Source of the DNA: Cyprinodon diabolis | Lineage: Eukaryota; Chordata; Actinopteri; Cyprinodontiformes; Cyprinodontidae | Direction: 5' to 3' | Assembly (NCBI GenBank): GCA_030533445.1 | Contig: JARPUW010000256.1 | Location: 186,001-250,000 of the forward strand | Length of the DNA: 64,000 bases | Shown: piece by piece, positions 1 through 8,522 of the stretch | Numbering within the stretch: position 1 is the stretch's first letter | Layout of the letters: every line of letters begins with the position of its first letter | Notes under the pieces: generated by a model | Seen by the model: the letters and a program-made list of their open reading frames with translations, nothing else | Told to the model about the DNA's origin: nothing | Databases searched by the model: none | Made by a program: the position numbers and the translations under genes

Positions 1-138
1 TTGGCCTCTGGAGTTGTAACAGACAAACCATTAATGATACAGCCATGATCTTTTCTGGCAATCATCTAGAGCTGAAAACTAACAATATAAAGTAGATTTG
101 AGCAGATGTTTTTGGTTCCAAGCTTCAAATCAGAAGTT

Positions 139-185
139 GAGGCCAAAACGCTCTTTTCACAGTGAGATAATGCCATTTTGGCCTC
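139..185. repeat. Junction inverted repeat (10-bp arms, 27-base loop), exemplar
   Basis: The left arm GAGGCCAAAA is at 139-148 near the end of one monomer. Its perfect complement TTTTGGCCTC is at 176-185, made from the last four bases of that monomer and the first six of the next. The loop is 149-175. The same arrangement recurs at almost every monomer junction in the window. The left arm is altered in only a few monomers (see findings); I saw no substitution in the right arm, only T-run expansions. Transcribed or extruded, each junction could form a 10-bp stem. Short dyads of this kind have been proposed as features of centromeres lacking CENP-B boxes; a role here is inference. Confidence 0.85.
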
Positions 186-357
186 TGGAGTTGTAACAGA
201 CAAACCATTAATGATACAGCCATGATCTTTTCTGGCAATCATCTAAAGCTGAAAACTAACAATATAAAGTAGATTTGAGCAGATGTTTTTGGTTCCAAGC
301 TTCAAATCATAGGTTTGAGGCCAAAACGCTCTTTTCACAGTGAGATAATCCCATTTT
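180..357. repeat. Monomer type B (178 bp), exemplar
   Basis: It has TCTAAAG (XbaI-type TCTAGA lost), the long CATAGGTTTG segment and the ending AATCCCATTTT. These three variants travel together, so B is a well separated lineage. It nearly always follows A. Late copies at 44720, 51113, 55553 and 61239 also carry an ACAATTA change and a GAGAAC change that breaks the junction stem. Confidence 0.85.
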
Positions 358-534
358 GGCCTCTGGAGTTGTAACAGACAAACCATTAATGATACAGCCA
401 TGATCTTTTCTGGCAATCATCTAGAGCTGAAAACTAACAATATAAAGTAGATTTGAGCAGATGTTTTTGGTTCCACGCTTCAAATCAGAAGTTGAGGCCA
501 AAACGCTCTTTTCACAGTGAGATAATGCCATTTT
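358..534. repeat. Monomer type C (177 bp, CCACGC), exemplar
   Basis: It matches type A except that AAGCTT is replaced by ACGCTT, which removes the HindIII site and adds a CpG. It is common throughout, usually after X or F or before H, A or G. Confidence 0.85.
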
Positions 535-711
535 GGCCTCTGGAGTTGTAACAGACAAACCATTAATGATACAGCCATGATCTTTTCTGGCAATCATCTA
601 GAGCTGAAAACTAACAATATAAAGTAGATTTGAGCAGATGTTTTTGGTTCCAAGCTTCAAATCAGAAGTTGAGGCCAAAACGCTCTTTTCACAGTGAGAT
701 AATGCCATTTT
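535..711. repeat. Monomer type A (base type, 177 bp), exemplar
   Basis: I use this as the reference monomer. It has TCTAGAG at position 63, TATAAAG at 84-90, a HindIII-type AAGCTT at 118-123, the short CAGAAGTTG segment, CTCTTTTCACAG and the ending AATGCCATTTT. It contains one CpG, in AACGCTC. It is among the commonest types and often precedes type B, giving a 355-bp A-B dimer. Confidence 0.85.
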
Positions 712-889
712 GGCCTCTGGAGTTGTAACAGACAAACCATTAATGATACAGCCATGATCTTTTCTGGCAATCATCTAAAGCTGAAAACTAACAATATAAA
801 GTAGATTTGAGCAGATGTTTTTGGTTCCAAGCTTCAAATCATAGGTTTGAGGCCAAAACGCTCTTTTCACAGTGAGATAATCCCATTTT

Positions 890-1066
890 GGCCTCTGGAG
901 TTGTAACAGACAAACCATTAATGATACAGCCATGATCTTTTCTGGCAATCATCTAGAGCTGAAAACTAACAATATAAAGTAGATTTGAGCAGATGTTTTT
1001 GGTTCCAAGCTTCAAATCAGAAGTTGAGGCCAAAACGCTCTTTTCACAGTGAGATAATGCAATTTT
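890..1066. repeat. Monomer type J (177 bp, GCAA ending), exemplar
   Basis: It is A with AATGCAATTTT at the end, and it directly precedes N in most blocks. The copies at 33007 and 40816 also lack one A (AATATAAGTAG) and are 176 bp. The copies at 45610 and 52003 carry a GAGGGC change in the stem arm. Confidence 0.85.
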
Positions 1067-1244
1067 GGCCTCTGGAGTTGTAACAGACAAACCATTAATG
1101 ATACAGCCATGATCTTTTCTGGCAATCATCTAAAGCTGAAAACTAACAATTTGAAATAGATTGGAGCAGATGTTTTTGGTTCCAAGCTTCAAATCATAGG
1201 TTTGAGGCCAAAACGCTCTTTTCACAGTGAGATAATGCCATTTT
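1067..1244. repeat. Monomer type N (178 bp), the block-starting variant, exemplar
   Basis: This is the most divergent type. The segment around positions 83-98 reads AATTTGAAATAGATTGG instead of AATATAAAGTAGATTTG, which removes the TATAAAG element. It also has TCTAAAG and CATAGGTTTG. It occurs 25 times, starting at 1067, 3196, 4794, 5149, 6391, 9233, 13138, 23247, 26973, 30166, 33183, 35490, 37798, 40992, 43299, 45787, 47739, 49692, 52180, 54132, 56620, 58752, 59107, 59818 and 62305. In all but the copies at 58752 and 59818 the preceding monomer ends AATGCAATTTT. Confidence 0.9.
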
Positions 1245-1953
1245 GGCCTCTGGAGTTGTAACACACAAACCATTAATGATACAGCCATGATCTTTTCTAG
1301 CAATCATCTAGAGCTGAAAACTAACAATATAAAGTAGATTTGAGCAGATGTTTTTGGTTCCAAGCTTCAAATCAGAAGATGAGGCCAAAACGCTCTTTTC
1401 ACAGTGAGATAATGCCATTTTGGCCTCTGGAGTTGTAACAGACAAACCATTAATGATACAGCCATGATCTTTTCTGGCAATCATCTAAAGCTGAAAACTA
1501 ACAATATAAAGTAGATTTGAGCAGATGTTTTTGGTTCCAAGCTTCAAATCATAGGTTTGAGGCCAAAACGCTCTTTTCACAGTGAGATAATCCCATTTTG
1601 GCCTCTGGAGTTGTAACAGACAAACCATTAATGATACAGCCATGATCTTTTCTGGCAATCATCTAGAGCTGAAAACTAACAATATAAAGTAGATTTGAGC
1701 AGATGTTTTTGGTTCCACGCTTCAAATCAGAATTTGAGGCCAAAACGCTCTTTTCACAGTGAGATAATGCCATTTTGGCCTCTGGAGTTGTAACAGACAA
1801 ACCATTAATGATACAGCCATGATCTTTTCTGGCAATCATCTAGAGCTGAAAACTAACAATATAAAGTAGATTTGAGCAGATGTTTTTGGTTCCACGCTTC
1901 AAATCAGAAGTTGAGGCCAAAACGCTCTTTTCACAGTGAGATAATGCCATTTT

Positions 1954-2130
1954 GGCCTCTGGAGTTGTAACAGACAAACCATTAATGATACAGCCATGAT
2001 CTTTTCTGGCAATCATCTAGAGCTGAAAACTAACAATATAAATTAGATTTGAGCAGATGTTTTTGGTTCCAAGCTTCAAATCAGAAGTTGAGGCCAAAAC
2101 GCTCTTTTCACAGTGAGATAATGCCATTTT
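1954..2130. repeat. Monomer type K (177 bp, ATAAATTAG), exemplar
   Basis: It is A with ATAAATTAG instead of ATAAAGTAG. Seven copies begin at 1954, 15091, 17929, 19169, 24668, 28571 and 28925. All but the one at 28571 are followed by M, so K-M behaves as a linked pair that tracks block descent in the first 30 kb. K is absent after 30 kb. Confidence 0.85.
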
Positions 2131-2307
2131 GGCCTCTGGAGTTGTAACAGACAAACCATTAATGATACAGCCATGATCTTTTCTGGCAATCATCTAAAGC
2201 TGAAAACTAACAATATAAAGTAGATTTGAGCAGATGTTTTTGGTTCCACGCTTCAAATCAGAAGTTGAGGCCAAAACGCTCGTTTCACAGTGAGATAATG
2301 CCATTTT
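2131..2307. repeat. Monomer type M (177 bp, TCTAAAG / CCACGC / CTCGTTTCACAG), exemplar
   Basis: It has the B-like TCTAAAG in its first half, the C-like CCACGC/CAGAAG in the middle and the X-like CTCGTTT at the end: a three-way mosaic. It always follows K. The copy at 19346 has CCAAGC instead of CCACGC. Confidence 0.8.
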
Positions 2308-2485
2308 GGCCTCTGGAGTTGTAACAGACAAACCATTAATGATACAGCCATGATCTTTTCTGGCAATCATCTAGAGCTGAAAACTAACAATATAAAGTAG
2401 ATTTGAGCAGATGTTTTTGGTTCCAAGCTTCAAATCAGAGGTTTGAGGCCAAAACGCTCGTTTCACACTGAGATAATGCCATTTT
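2308..2485. repeat. Monomer type F (178 bp, CTCGTTTCACAC), exemplar
   Basis: It is X with CACACTGAG instead of CACAGTGAG. A subtype with CCCTCG in place of CGCTCG is private to 6925, 7813, 9767 and 10655 and marks the 16-monomer duplication. Confidence 0.82.
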
Positions 2486-3018
2486 GGCCTCTGGAGTTGT
2501 AACAGACAAACCATTAATGATACAGCCATGATCTTTTCTGGCAATCATCTAGAGCTGAAAACTAACAATATAAAGTAGATTTGAGCAGATGTTTTTGGTT
2601 CCAAGCTTCAAATCAGAAGTTGAGGCCAAAACGCTCTTTTCACAGTGAGATAATGCCATTTTGGCCTCTGGAGTTGTAACAGACAAACCATTAATGATAC
2701 AGCCATGATCTTTTCTGGCAATCATCTAAAGCTGAAAACTAACAATATAAAGTAGATTTGAGCAGATGTTTTTGGTTCCAAGCTTCAAATCATAGGTTTG
2801 AGGCCAAAACGCTCTTTTCACAGTGAGATAATCCCATTTTGGCCTCTGGAGTTGTAACAGACAAACCATTAATGATACAGCCATGATCTTTTCTGGCAAT
2901 CATCTAAAGCTGAAAACTAACAATATAAAGTAGATTTGAGCAGATGTTTTTGGTTCCAAGCTTCAAATCATAGGTTTGAGGCCAAAACGCTCTTTTCACA
3001 GTGAGATAATCCCATTTT

Positions 3019-3195
3019 GGCCTCTGGAGTTGTAACAGACAAACCATTAATGATACAGCCATGATCTTTTCTGGCAATCATCTAGAGCTGAAAACTAACA
3101 ATATAAAGTAGATTTGAGCAGATGTTTTTGGTTCCAATCTTCAAATCAGAAGTTGAGGCCAAAATGCTCTTTTCACAGTGAGATAATGCAATTTT
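3019..3195. repeat. Monomer type I (177 bp, CCAATC / AAAATGCTC / GCAA), exemplar
   Basis: It carries CCAATCTTC (HindIII site lost), AAAATGCTC (the base monomer's only CpG changed to TpG) and an AATGCAATTTT ending. It occurs six times (3019, 12961, 23070, 26796, 29989, 37621), always directly before N. Confidence 0.88.
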
Positions 3196-3373
3196 GGCCT
3201 CTGGAGTTGTAACAGACAAACCATTAATGATACAGCCATGATCTTTTCTGGCAATCATCTAAAGCTGAAAACTAACAATTTGAAATAGATTGGAGCAGAT
3301 GTTTTTGGTTCCAAGCTTCAAATCATAGGTTTGAGGCCAAAACGCTCTTTTCACAGTGAGATAATGCCATTTT

Positions 3374-3551
3374 GGCCTCTGGAGTTGTAACAGACAAACC
3401 ATTAATGATACAGCCATGATCTTTTCTGGCAATCATCTAGAGCTGAAAACTAACAATATAAAGTAGATTTGAGCAGATGTTTTTGGTTCCAAGCTTCAAA
3501 TCATAGGTTTGAGGCCAAAACGCTCTTTTCACAGTGAGATAATGCCATTTT
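3374..3551. repeat. Monomer type E (178 bp, D-like without the CAC change), exemplar
   Basis: It matches type D but keeps CAGACAAA. It takes the D position after N in the blocks at 3196, 30166 and 37798, and occurs elsewhere at 7457 and 10299. It may be the parent of D or a gene-converted D. Confidence 0.78.
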
Positions 3552-4261
3552 GGCCTCTGGAGTTGTAACAGACAAACCATTAATGATACAGCCATGATCT
3601 TTTCTGGCAATCATCTAGAGCTGAAAACTAACAATATAAAGTAGATTTGAGCAGATGTTTTTGGTTCCAAGCTTGAAATCAGAGGTTTGAGGCCAAAACG
3701 CTCGTTTCACAGTGAGATAATGCCATTTTGGCCTCTGGAGTTGTAACAGACAAACCATTAATGATACAGCCATGATCTTTTCTGGCAATCATCTAGAGCT
3801 GAAAACTAACAATATAAAGTAGATTTGAGCAGATGTTTTTGGTTCCACGCTTCAAATCAGAAGTTGAGGCCAAAACGCTCTTTTCACAGTGAGATAATGC
3901 CATTTTGGCCTCTGGAGTTGTAACAGACAAACCATTAATGATACAGCCATGATCTTTTCTGGCAATCATCTAGAGCTGAAAACTAACAATATAAAGTAGA
4001 TTTGAGCAGATGTTTTTGGTTCCAAGCTTGAAATCAGAGGTTTGAGGCCAAAACGCTCGTTTCACACTGAGATAATGCCATTTTGGCCTCTGGAGTTGTA
4101 ACAGACAAACCATTAATGATACAGCCATGATCTTTTCTGGCAATCATCTAGAGCTGAAAACTAACAATATAAAGTAGATTTGAGCAGATGTTTTTGGTTC
4201 CACGCTTCAAATCAGAAGTTGAGGCCAAAACGCTCTTTTCACAGTGAGATAATGCCATTTT
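3552..4261. repeat. Dimer duplication X-C / F-C (2 x 355 bp)
   Basis: CTTGAAATC replaces CTTCAAATC at both 3671 and 4026, exactly 355 bp apart, and nowhere else that I saw. Confidence 0.83.
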
Positions 4262-4439
4262 GGCCTCTGGAGTTGTAACAGACAAACCATTAATGATACA
4301 GCCATGATCTTTTCTGGCAATCATCTAGAGCTGAAAACTAACAATATAAAGTAGATTTGAGCAGATGTTTTTGGTTCCAAGCTTCAAATCATAGGTTTGA
4401 GGCCAAAACGCTCTTTTCACACTGAGATAATGCCATTTT
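4262..4439. repeat. Monomer type H (178 bp, CATAGG with CTCTTTTCACAC), exemplar
   Basis: It combines the long CATAGGTTTG segment of D/E with the CACACTGAG of F, as a recombinant between those lineages would. It nearly always follows C and precedes A. A subtype with CTAAAAATATAAAG occurs at 31942 and 39751 only. Confidence 0.8.
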
Positions 4440-4793
4440 GGCCTCTGGAGTTGTAACAGACAAACCATTAATGATACAGCCATGATCTTTTCTGGCAATC
4501 ATCTAGAGCTGAAAACTAACAATATAAAGTAGATTTGAGCAGATGTTTTTGGTTCCAAGCTTCAAATCAGAAGTTGAGGCCAAAACGCTCTTTTCACAGT
4601 GAGATAATGCCATTTTGGCCTCTGGAGTTGTAACAGACAAACCATTAATGATACAGCCATGATCTTTTCTGGCAATCATCTAGAGCTGAAAACTAACAAT
4701 ATAAAGTAGATTTGAGCAGATGTTTTTGGTTCCAAGCTTCAAATCAGAAGTTGAGGCCAAAACGCTCTTTTCACAGTGAGATAATGCAATTTT

Positions 4794-5148
4794 GGCCTCT
4801 GGAGTTGTAACAGACAAACCATTAATGATACAGCCATGATCTTTTCTGGCAATCATCTAAAGCTGAAAACTAACAATTTGAAATAGATTGGAGCAGATGT
4901 TTTTGGTTCCAAGCTTAAAATCATAGGTTTGAGGCCAAAACGCTCTTTTCACAGTGAGATAATGCCATTTTGGCCTCTGGAGTTGTAACACACAAACCAT
5001 TAATGATACAGCCATGATCTTTTCTGGCAATCATCTAGAGCTGAAAACTAACAATATAAAGTAGATTTGAGCAGATGTTTTTGGTTCCACGCTTCAAATC
5101 AGAAGTTGAGGCCAAAACGCTCTTTTCACAGTGAGATAATGCAATTTT
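4794..5148. repeat. Two-monomer block (355 bp), first copy of a dimer duplication
   Basis: N (with a private CTTAAAATC change) and a D-like monomer with CCACGC and a GCAA ending. The next 355 bp repeat this pair, including the private CTTAAAATC, so the dimer duplicated recently and locally. The second copy has lost or never had the GCAA ending. Confidence 0.85.
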
Positions 5149-5503
5149 GGCCTCTGGAGTTGTAACAGACAAACCATTAATGATACAGCCATGATCTTTT
5201 CTGGCAATCATCTAAAGCTGAAAACTAACAATTTGAAATAGATTGGAGCAGATGTTTTTGGTTCCAAGCTTAAAATCATAGGTTTGAGGCCAAAACGCTC
5301 TTTTCACAGTGAGATAATGCCATTTTGGCCTCTGGAGTTGTAACACACAAACCATTAATGATACAGCCATGATCTTTTCTGGCAATCATCTAGAGCTGAA
5401 AACTAACAATATAAAGTAGATTTGAGCAGATGTTTTTGGTTCCACGCTTCAAATCAGAAGTTGAGGCCAAAACGCTCTTTTCACAGTGAGATAATGCCAT
5501 TTT
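4794..5503. repeat. Dimer duplication N-D (2 x 355 bp)
   Basis: Two N monomers with CTTAAAATC, each followed by a CACACAAACC monomer with CCACGC. The first copy of the second monomer ends GCAA and the second GCCA. Confidence 0.84.
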
Positions 5504-5680
5504 GGCCTCTGGAGTTGTAACAGACAAACCATTAATGATACAGCCATGATCTTTTCTGGCAATCATCTAGAGCTGAAAACTAACAATATAAAGTAGATTG
5601 GAGCAGATGTTTTTGGGTCCACGCTTCAAATCAGAAGTTGAGGCCAAAACGCTCTTTTCACAGTGAGATAATGCCATTTT
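5504..5680. repeat. Monomer type G (177 bp, GATTGG / GGGTCCACGC), exemplar
   Basis: It keeps AATATAAAGTAG but has GATTGGAGC and GGGTCCACGC. The GATTGG change is shared with N, suggesting exchange or common descent. It usually follows C and precedes X. Confidence 0.82.
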
Positions 5681-5858
5681 GGCCTCTGGAGTTGTAACAG
5701 ACAAACCATTAATGATACAGCCATGATCTTTTCTGGCAATCATCTAGAGCTGAAAACTAACAATATAAAGTAGATTTGAGCAGATGTTTTTGGTTCCAAG
5801 CTTCAAATCAGAGGTTTGAGGCCAAAACGCTCGTTTCACAGTGAGATAATGCCATTTT
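5681..5858. repeat. Monomer type X (178 bp, CAGAGG / CTCGTTTCACAG), exemplar
   Basis: It has TCTAGAG, AAGCTT, the long CAGAGGTTTG segment and CTCGTTTCACAG, which adds a second CpG. It is one of the commonest types. A form with CTCTTTTCACAG and a GCAA ending (6213, 9055) serves as the monomer before N. Confidence 0.84.
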
Positions 5859-6568
5859 GGCCTCTGGAGTTGTAACAGACAAACCATTAATGATACAGCC
5901 ATGATCTTTTCTGGCAATCATCTAGAGCTGAAAACTAACAATATAAAGTAGATTTGAGCAGATGTTTTTGGTTCCACGCTTCAAATCAGAAGTTGAGGCC
6001 AAAACGCTCTTTTCACAGTGAGATAATGCCATTTTGGCCTCTGGAGTTGTAACAGACAAACCATTAATGATACAGCCATGATCTTTTCTGGCAATCATCT
6101 AGAGCTGAAAACTAACAATATAAAGTAGATTGGAGCAGATGTTTTTGGGTCCACGCTTCAAATCAGAAGTTGAGGCCAAAACGCTCTTTTCACAGTGAGA
6201 TAATGCCATTTTGGCCTCTGGAGTTGTAACAGACAAACCATTAATGATACAGCCATGATCTTTTCTGGCAATCATCTAGAGCTGAAAACTAACAATATAA
6301 AGTAGATTTGAGCAGATGTTTTTGGTTCCAAGCTTCAAATCAGAGGTTTGAGGCCAAAACGCTCTTTTCACAGTGAGATAATGCAATTTTGGCCTCTGGA
6401 GTTGTAACAGACAAACCATTAATGATACAGCCATGATCTTTTCTGGCAATCATCTAAAGCTGAAAACTAACAATTTGAAATAGATTGGAGCAGATGTTTT
6501 TGGTTCCAAGCTTCAAATCATAGGTTTGAGGCCAAAACGCTCTTTTCACAGTGAGATAATGCCATTTT

Positions 6569-6746
6569 GGCCTCTGGAGTTGTAACACACAAACCATTAA
6601 TGATACAGCCATGATCTTTTCTGGCAATCATCTAGAGCTGAAAACTAACAATATAAAGTAGATTTGAGCAGATGTTTTTGGTTCCAAGCTTCAAATCATA
6701 GGTTTGAGGCCAAAACGCTCTTTTCACAGTGAGATAATGCCATTTT
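6569..6746. repeat. Monomer type D (178 bp, ACACACAAACC), exemplar
   Basis: It carries TAACACACAAA instead of TAACAGACAAA near position 17, plus CATAGGTTTG. It almost always directly follows type N. Variants at 4972 and 5327 combine the CAC change with the short CCACGC/CAGAAG half, and the copy at 1245 combines it with CTAGC and CAGAAGATG, so these look like recombinants. Confidence 0.82.
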
Positions 6747-8167
6747 GGCCTCTGGAGTTGTAACAGACAAACCATTAATGATACAGCCATGATCTTTTCT
6801 GGCAATCATCTAGAGCTGAAAACTAACAATATAAAGTAGATTTGAGCAGATGTTTTTGGTTCCAAGCTTCAAATCAGAGGTTTGAGGCCAAAACGCTCGT
6901 TTCACAGTGAGATAATGCCATTTTGGCCTCTGGAGTTGTAACAGACAAACCATTAATGATACAGCCATGATCTTTTCTGGCAATCATCTAGAGCTGAAAA
7001 CTAACAATATAAAGTAGATTTGAGCAGATGTTTTTGGTTCCAAGCTTCAAATCAGAGGTTTGAGGCCAAAACCCTCGTTTCACACTGAGATAATGCCATT
7101 TTGGCCTCTGGAGTTGTAACAGACAAACCATTAATGATACAGCCATGATCTTTTCTGGCAATCATCTAGAGCTGAAAACTAACAATATAAAGTAGATTTG
7201 AGCAGATGTTTTTGGTTCCACGCTTCAAATCAGAAGTTGAGGCCAAAACGCTCTTTTCACAGTGAGATAATGCCATTTTGGCCTCTGGAGTTGTAACAGA
7301 CAAACCATTAATGATACAGCCATGATCTTTTCTGGCAATCATCTAGAGCTGAAAACTAACAATATAAAGTAGATTGGAGCAGATGTTTTTGGGTCCACGC
7401 TTCAAATCAGAAGTTGAGGCCAAAACGCTCTTTTCACAGTGAGATAATGCCATTTTGGCCTCTGGAGTTGTAACAGACAAACCATTAATGATACAGCCAT
7501 GATCTTTTCTGGCAATCATCTAGAGCTGAAAACTAACAATATAAAGTAGATTTGAGCAGATGTTTTTGGTTCCAAGCTTCAAATCATAGGTTTGAGGCCA
7601 AAACGCTCTTTTCACAGTGAGATAATGCCATTTTGGCCTCTGGAGTTGTAACAGACAAACCATTAATGATACAGCCATGATCTTTTCTGGCAATCATCTA
7701 GAGCTGAAAACTAACAATATAAAGTAGATTTGAGCAGATGTTTTTGGTTCCAAGCTTCAAATCAGAGGTTTTAGGCCAAAACGCTCGTTTCACAGTGAGA
7801 TAATGCCATTTTGGCCTCTGGAGTTGTAACAGACAAACCATTAATGATACAGCCATGATCTTTTCTGGCAATCATCTAGAGCTGAAAACTAACAATATAA
7901 AGTAGATTTGAGCAGATGTTTTTGGTTCCAAGCTTCAAATCAGAGGTTTGAGGCCAAAACCCTCGTTTCACACTGAGATAATGCCATTTTGGCCTCTGGA
8001 GTTGTAACAGACAAACCATTAATGATACAGCCATGATCTTTTCTGGCAATCATCTAGAGCTGAAAACTAACAATATAAAGTAGATTTGAGCAGATGTTTT
8101 TGGTTCCACGCTTCAAATCAGAAGTTGAGGCCAAAACGCTCTTTTCACAGTGAGATAATGCCATTTT
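6747..8167. repeat. 888-bp (5-monomer) duplication, 1.6 copies
   Basis: X-F-C-G-E at 6747-7634 is followed by X-F-C at 7635-8167. CCCTCG at 7071 and 7959 are 888 bp apart. The same structure is inside the next 16-mer copy (9913 and 10801), so the 888-bp event came first. Confidence 0.85.
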
Positions 8168-8522
8168 GGCCTCTGGAGTTGTAATAGACAAACCATTAAT
8201 GATACAGCCATGATCTTTTCTGGCAATCATCTAGAGCTGAAAACTAACAATATAAAGTAGATTTGAGCAGATGTTTTTTGTTCCACGCTTCAAATCAGAA
8301 GTTGAGGCCAAAACGCTCTTTTCACAGTGAGATAATGCCATTTTGGCCTCTGGAGTTGTAACACACAAACCATTAATGATACAGCCATGATCTTTTCTGG
8401 CAATCATCTAGAGCTGAAAACTAACAATATAAAGTAGATTTGAGCAGATGTTTTTGGTTCCAAGCTTCAAATCATAGGTTTGAGGCCAAAACGCTCTTTT
8501 CACAGTGAGATAATGCCATTTT

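Larger units (their letters stand above)
1..1066. repeat. Left partial block, A-B-C-A-B-J
   Basis: Two bases of a preceding monomer, then six monomers starting at 3, 180, 358, 535, 712 and 890. The final J with its GCAA ending leads into the first N. A-B, C and A-B-J resemble the block ends seen in the right half. Confidence 0.85.
1067..3195. repeat. Higher-order block, 12 monomers
   Basis: The order is N, a D-like monomer (CAC, CTAGC at 1299, CAGAAGATG), B, C, C, K, M, F, A, B, B, I. The first C has AATTTGAGG near 1731, a change seen again only near 59773. The K-M-F-A-B stretch and final I match the block ending at 30165, implying common descent over about 27 kb. Confidence 0.82.
3196..4793. 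repeat. Higher-order block, 9 monomers
   Basis: The order is N-E-X-C-F-C-H-A-J. Both X (3552) and F (3907) carry a private CTTGAAATC change, so X-C and F-C are a 355-bp dimer duplication (3552-3906 and 3907-4261) in which one copy later changed at CACAG/CACAC, or exchanged there. Confidence 0.82.
5149..6390. repeat. Higher-order block, 7 monomers
   Basis: N and a D-like monomer (second copy of the dimer, 5149-5503), then G-X-C-G and an X-like monomer with CTCTTTT and a GCAA ending. From 5681 onward it belongs to the 16-monomer duplication. Confidence 0.82.
5681..8522. repeat. 16-monomer duplication, copy 1 (2,842 bp)
   Basis: It begins X-C-G and an X-like GCAA monomer, then N-D-X-F-C-G-E-X-F-C-C-D. 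The two CCCTCG monomers (7071, 7959) recur at 9913 and 10801, both +2,842. Confidence 0.85.

Noticed and set aside
535..711. tRNA or SINE origin: CTTCAAATC resembles a B box and TGGCAATC an A box
   Set aside because: The B-box-like match is imperfect at both ends, the A-box match covers only the first few bases, and no tRNA fold is visible. Nine or so matching bases can be chance.
535..711. Identity with human or primate alpha satellite, or the Arabidopsis 178-bp satellite
   Set aside because: The monomer length is similar, but I see no recognisable shared sequence and no CENP-B box. Similar length alone reflects nucleosome-scale periodicity common to many families.
535..711. Sub-repeats within the monomer (half-monomer ancestry)
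   Set aside because: I compared the two halves by eye and found only short shared words such as TTTTGG and AATCAT, not an alignable internal duplication.
535..711. Replication origin or matrix-attachment signal in the AT-rich segment at monomer positions 72-98
   Set aside because: The segment is short and only moderately AT-rich, and no specific motif supports such a role.
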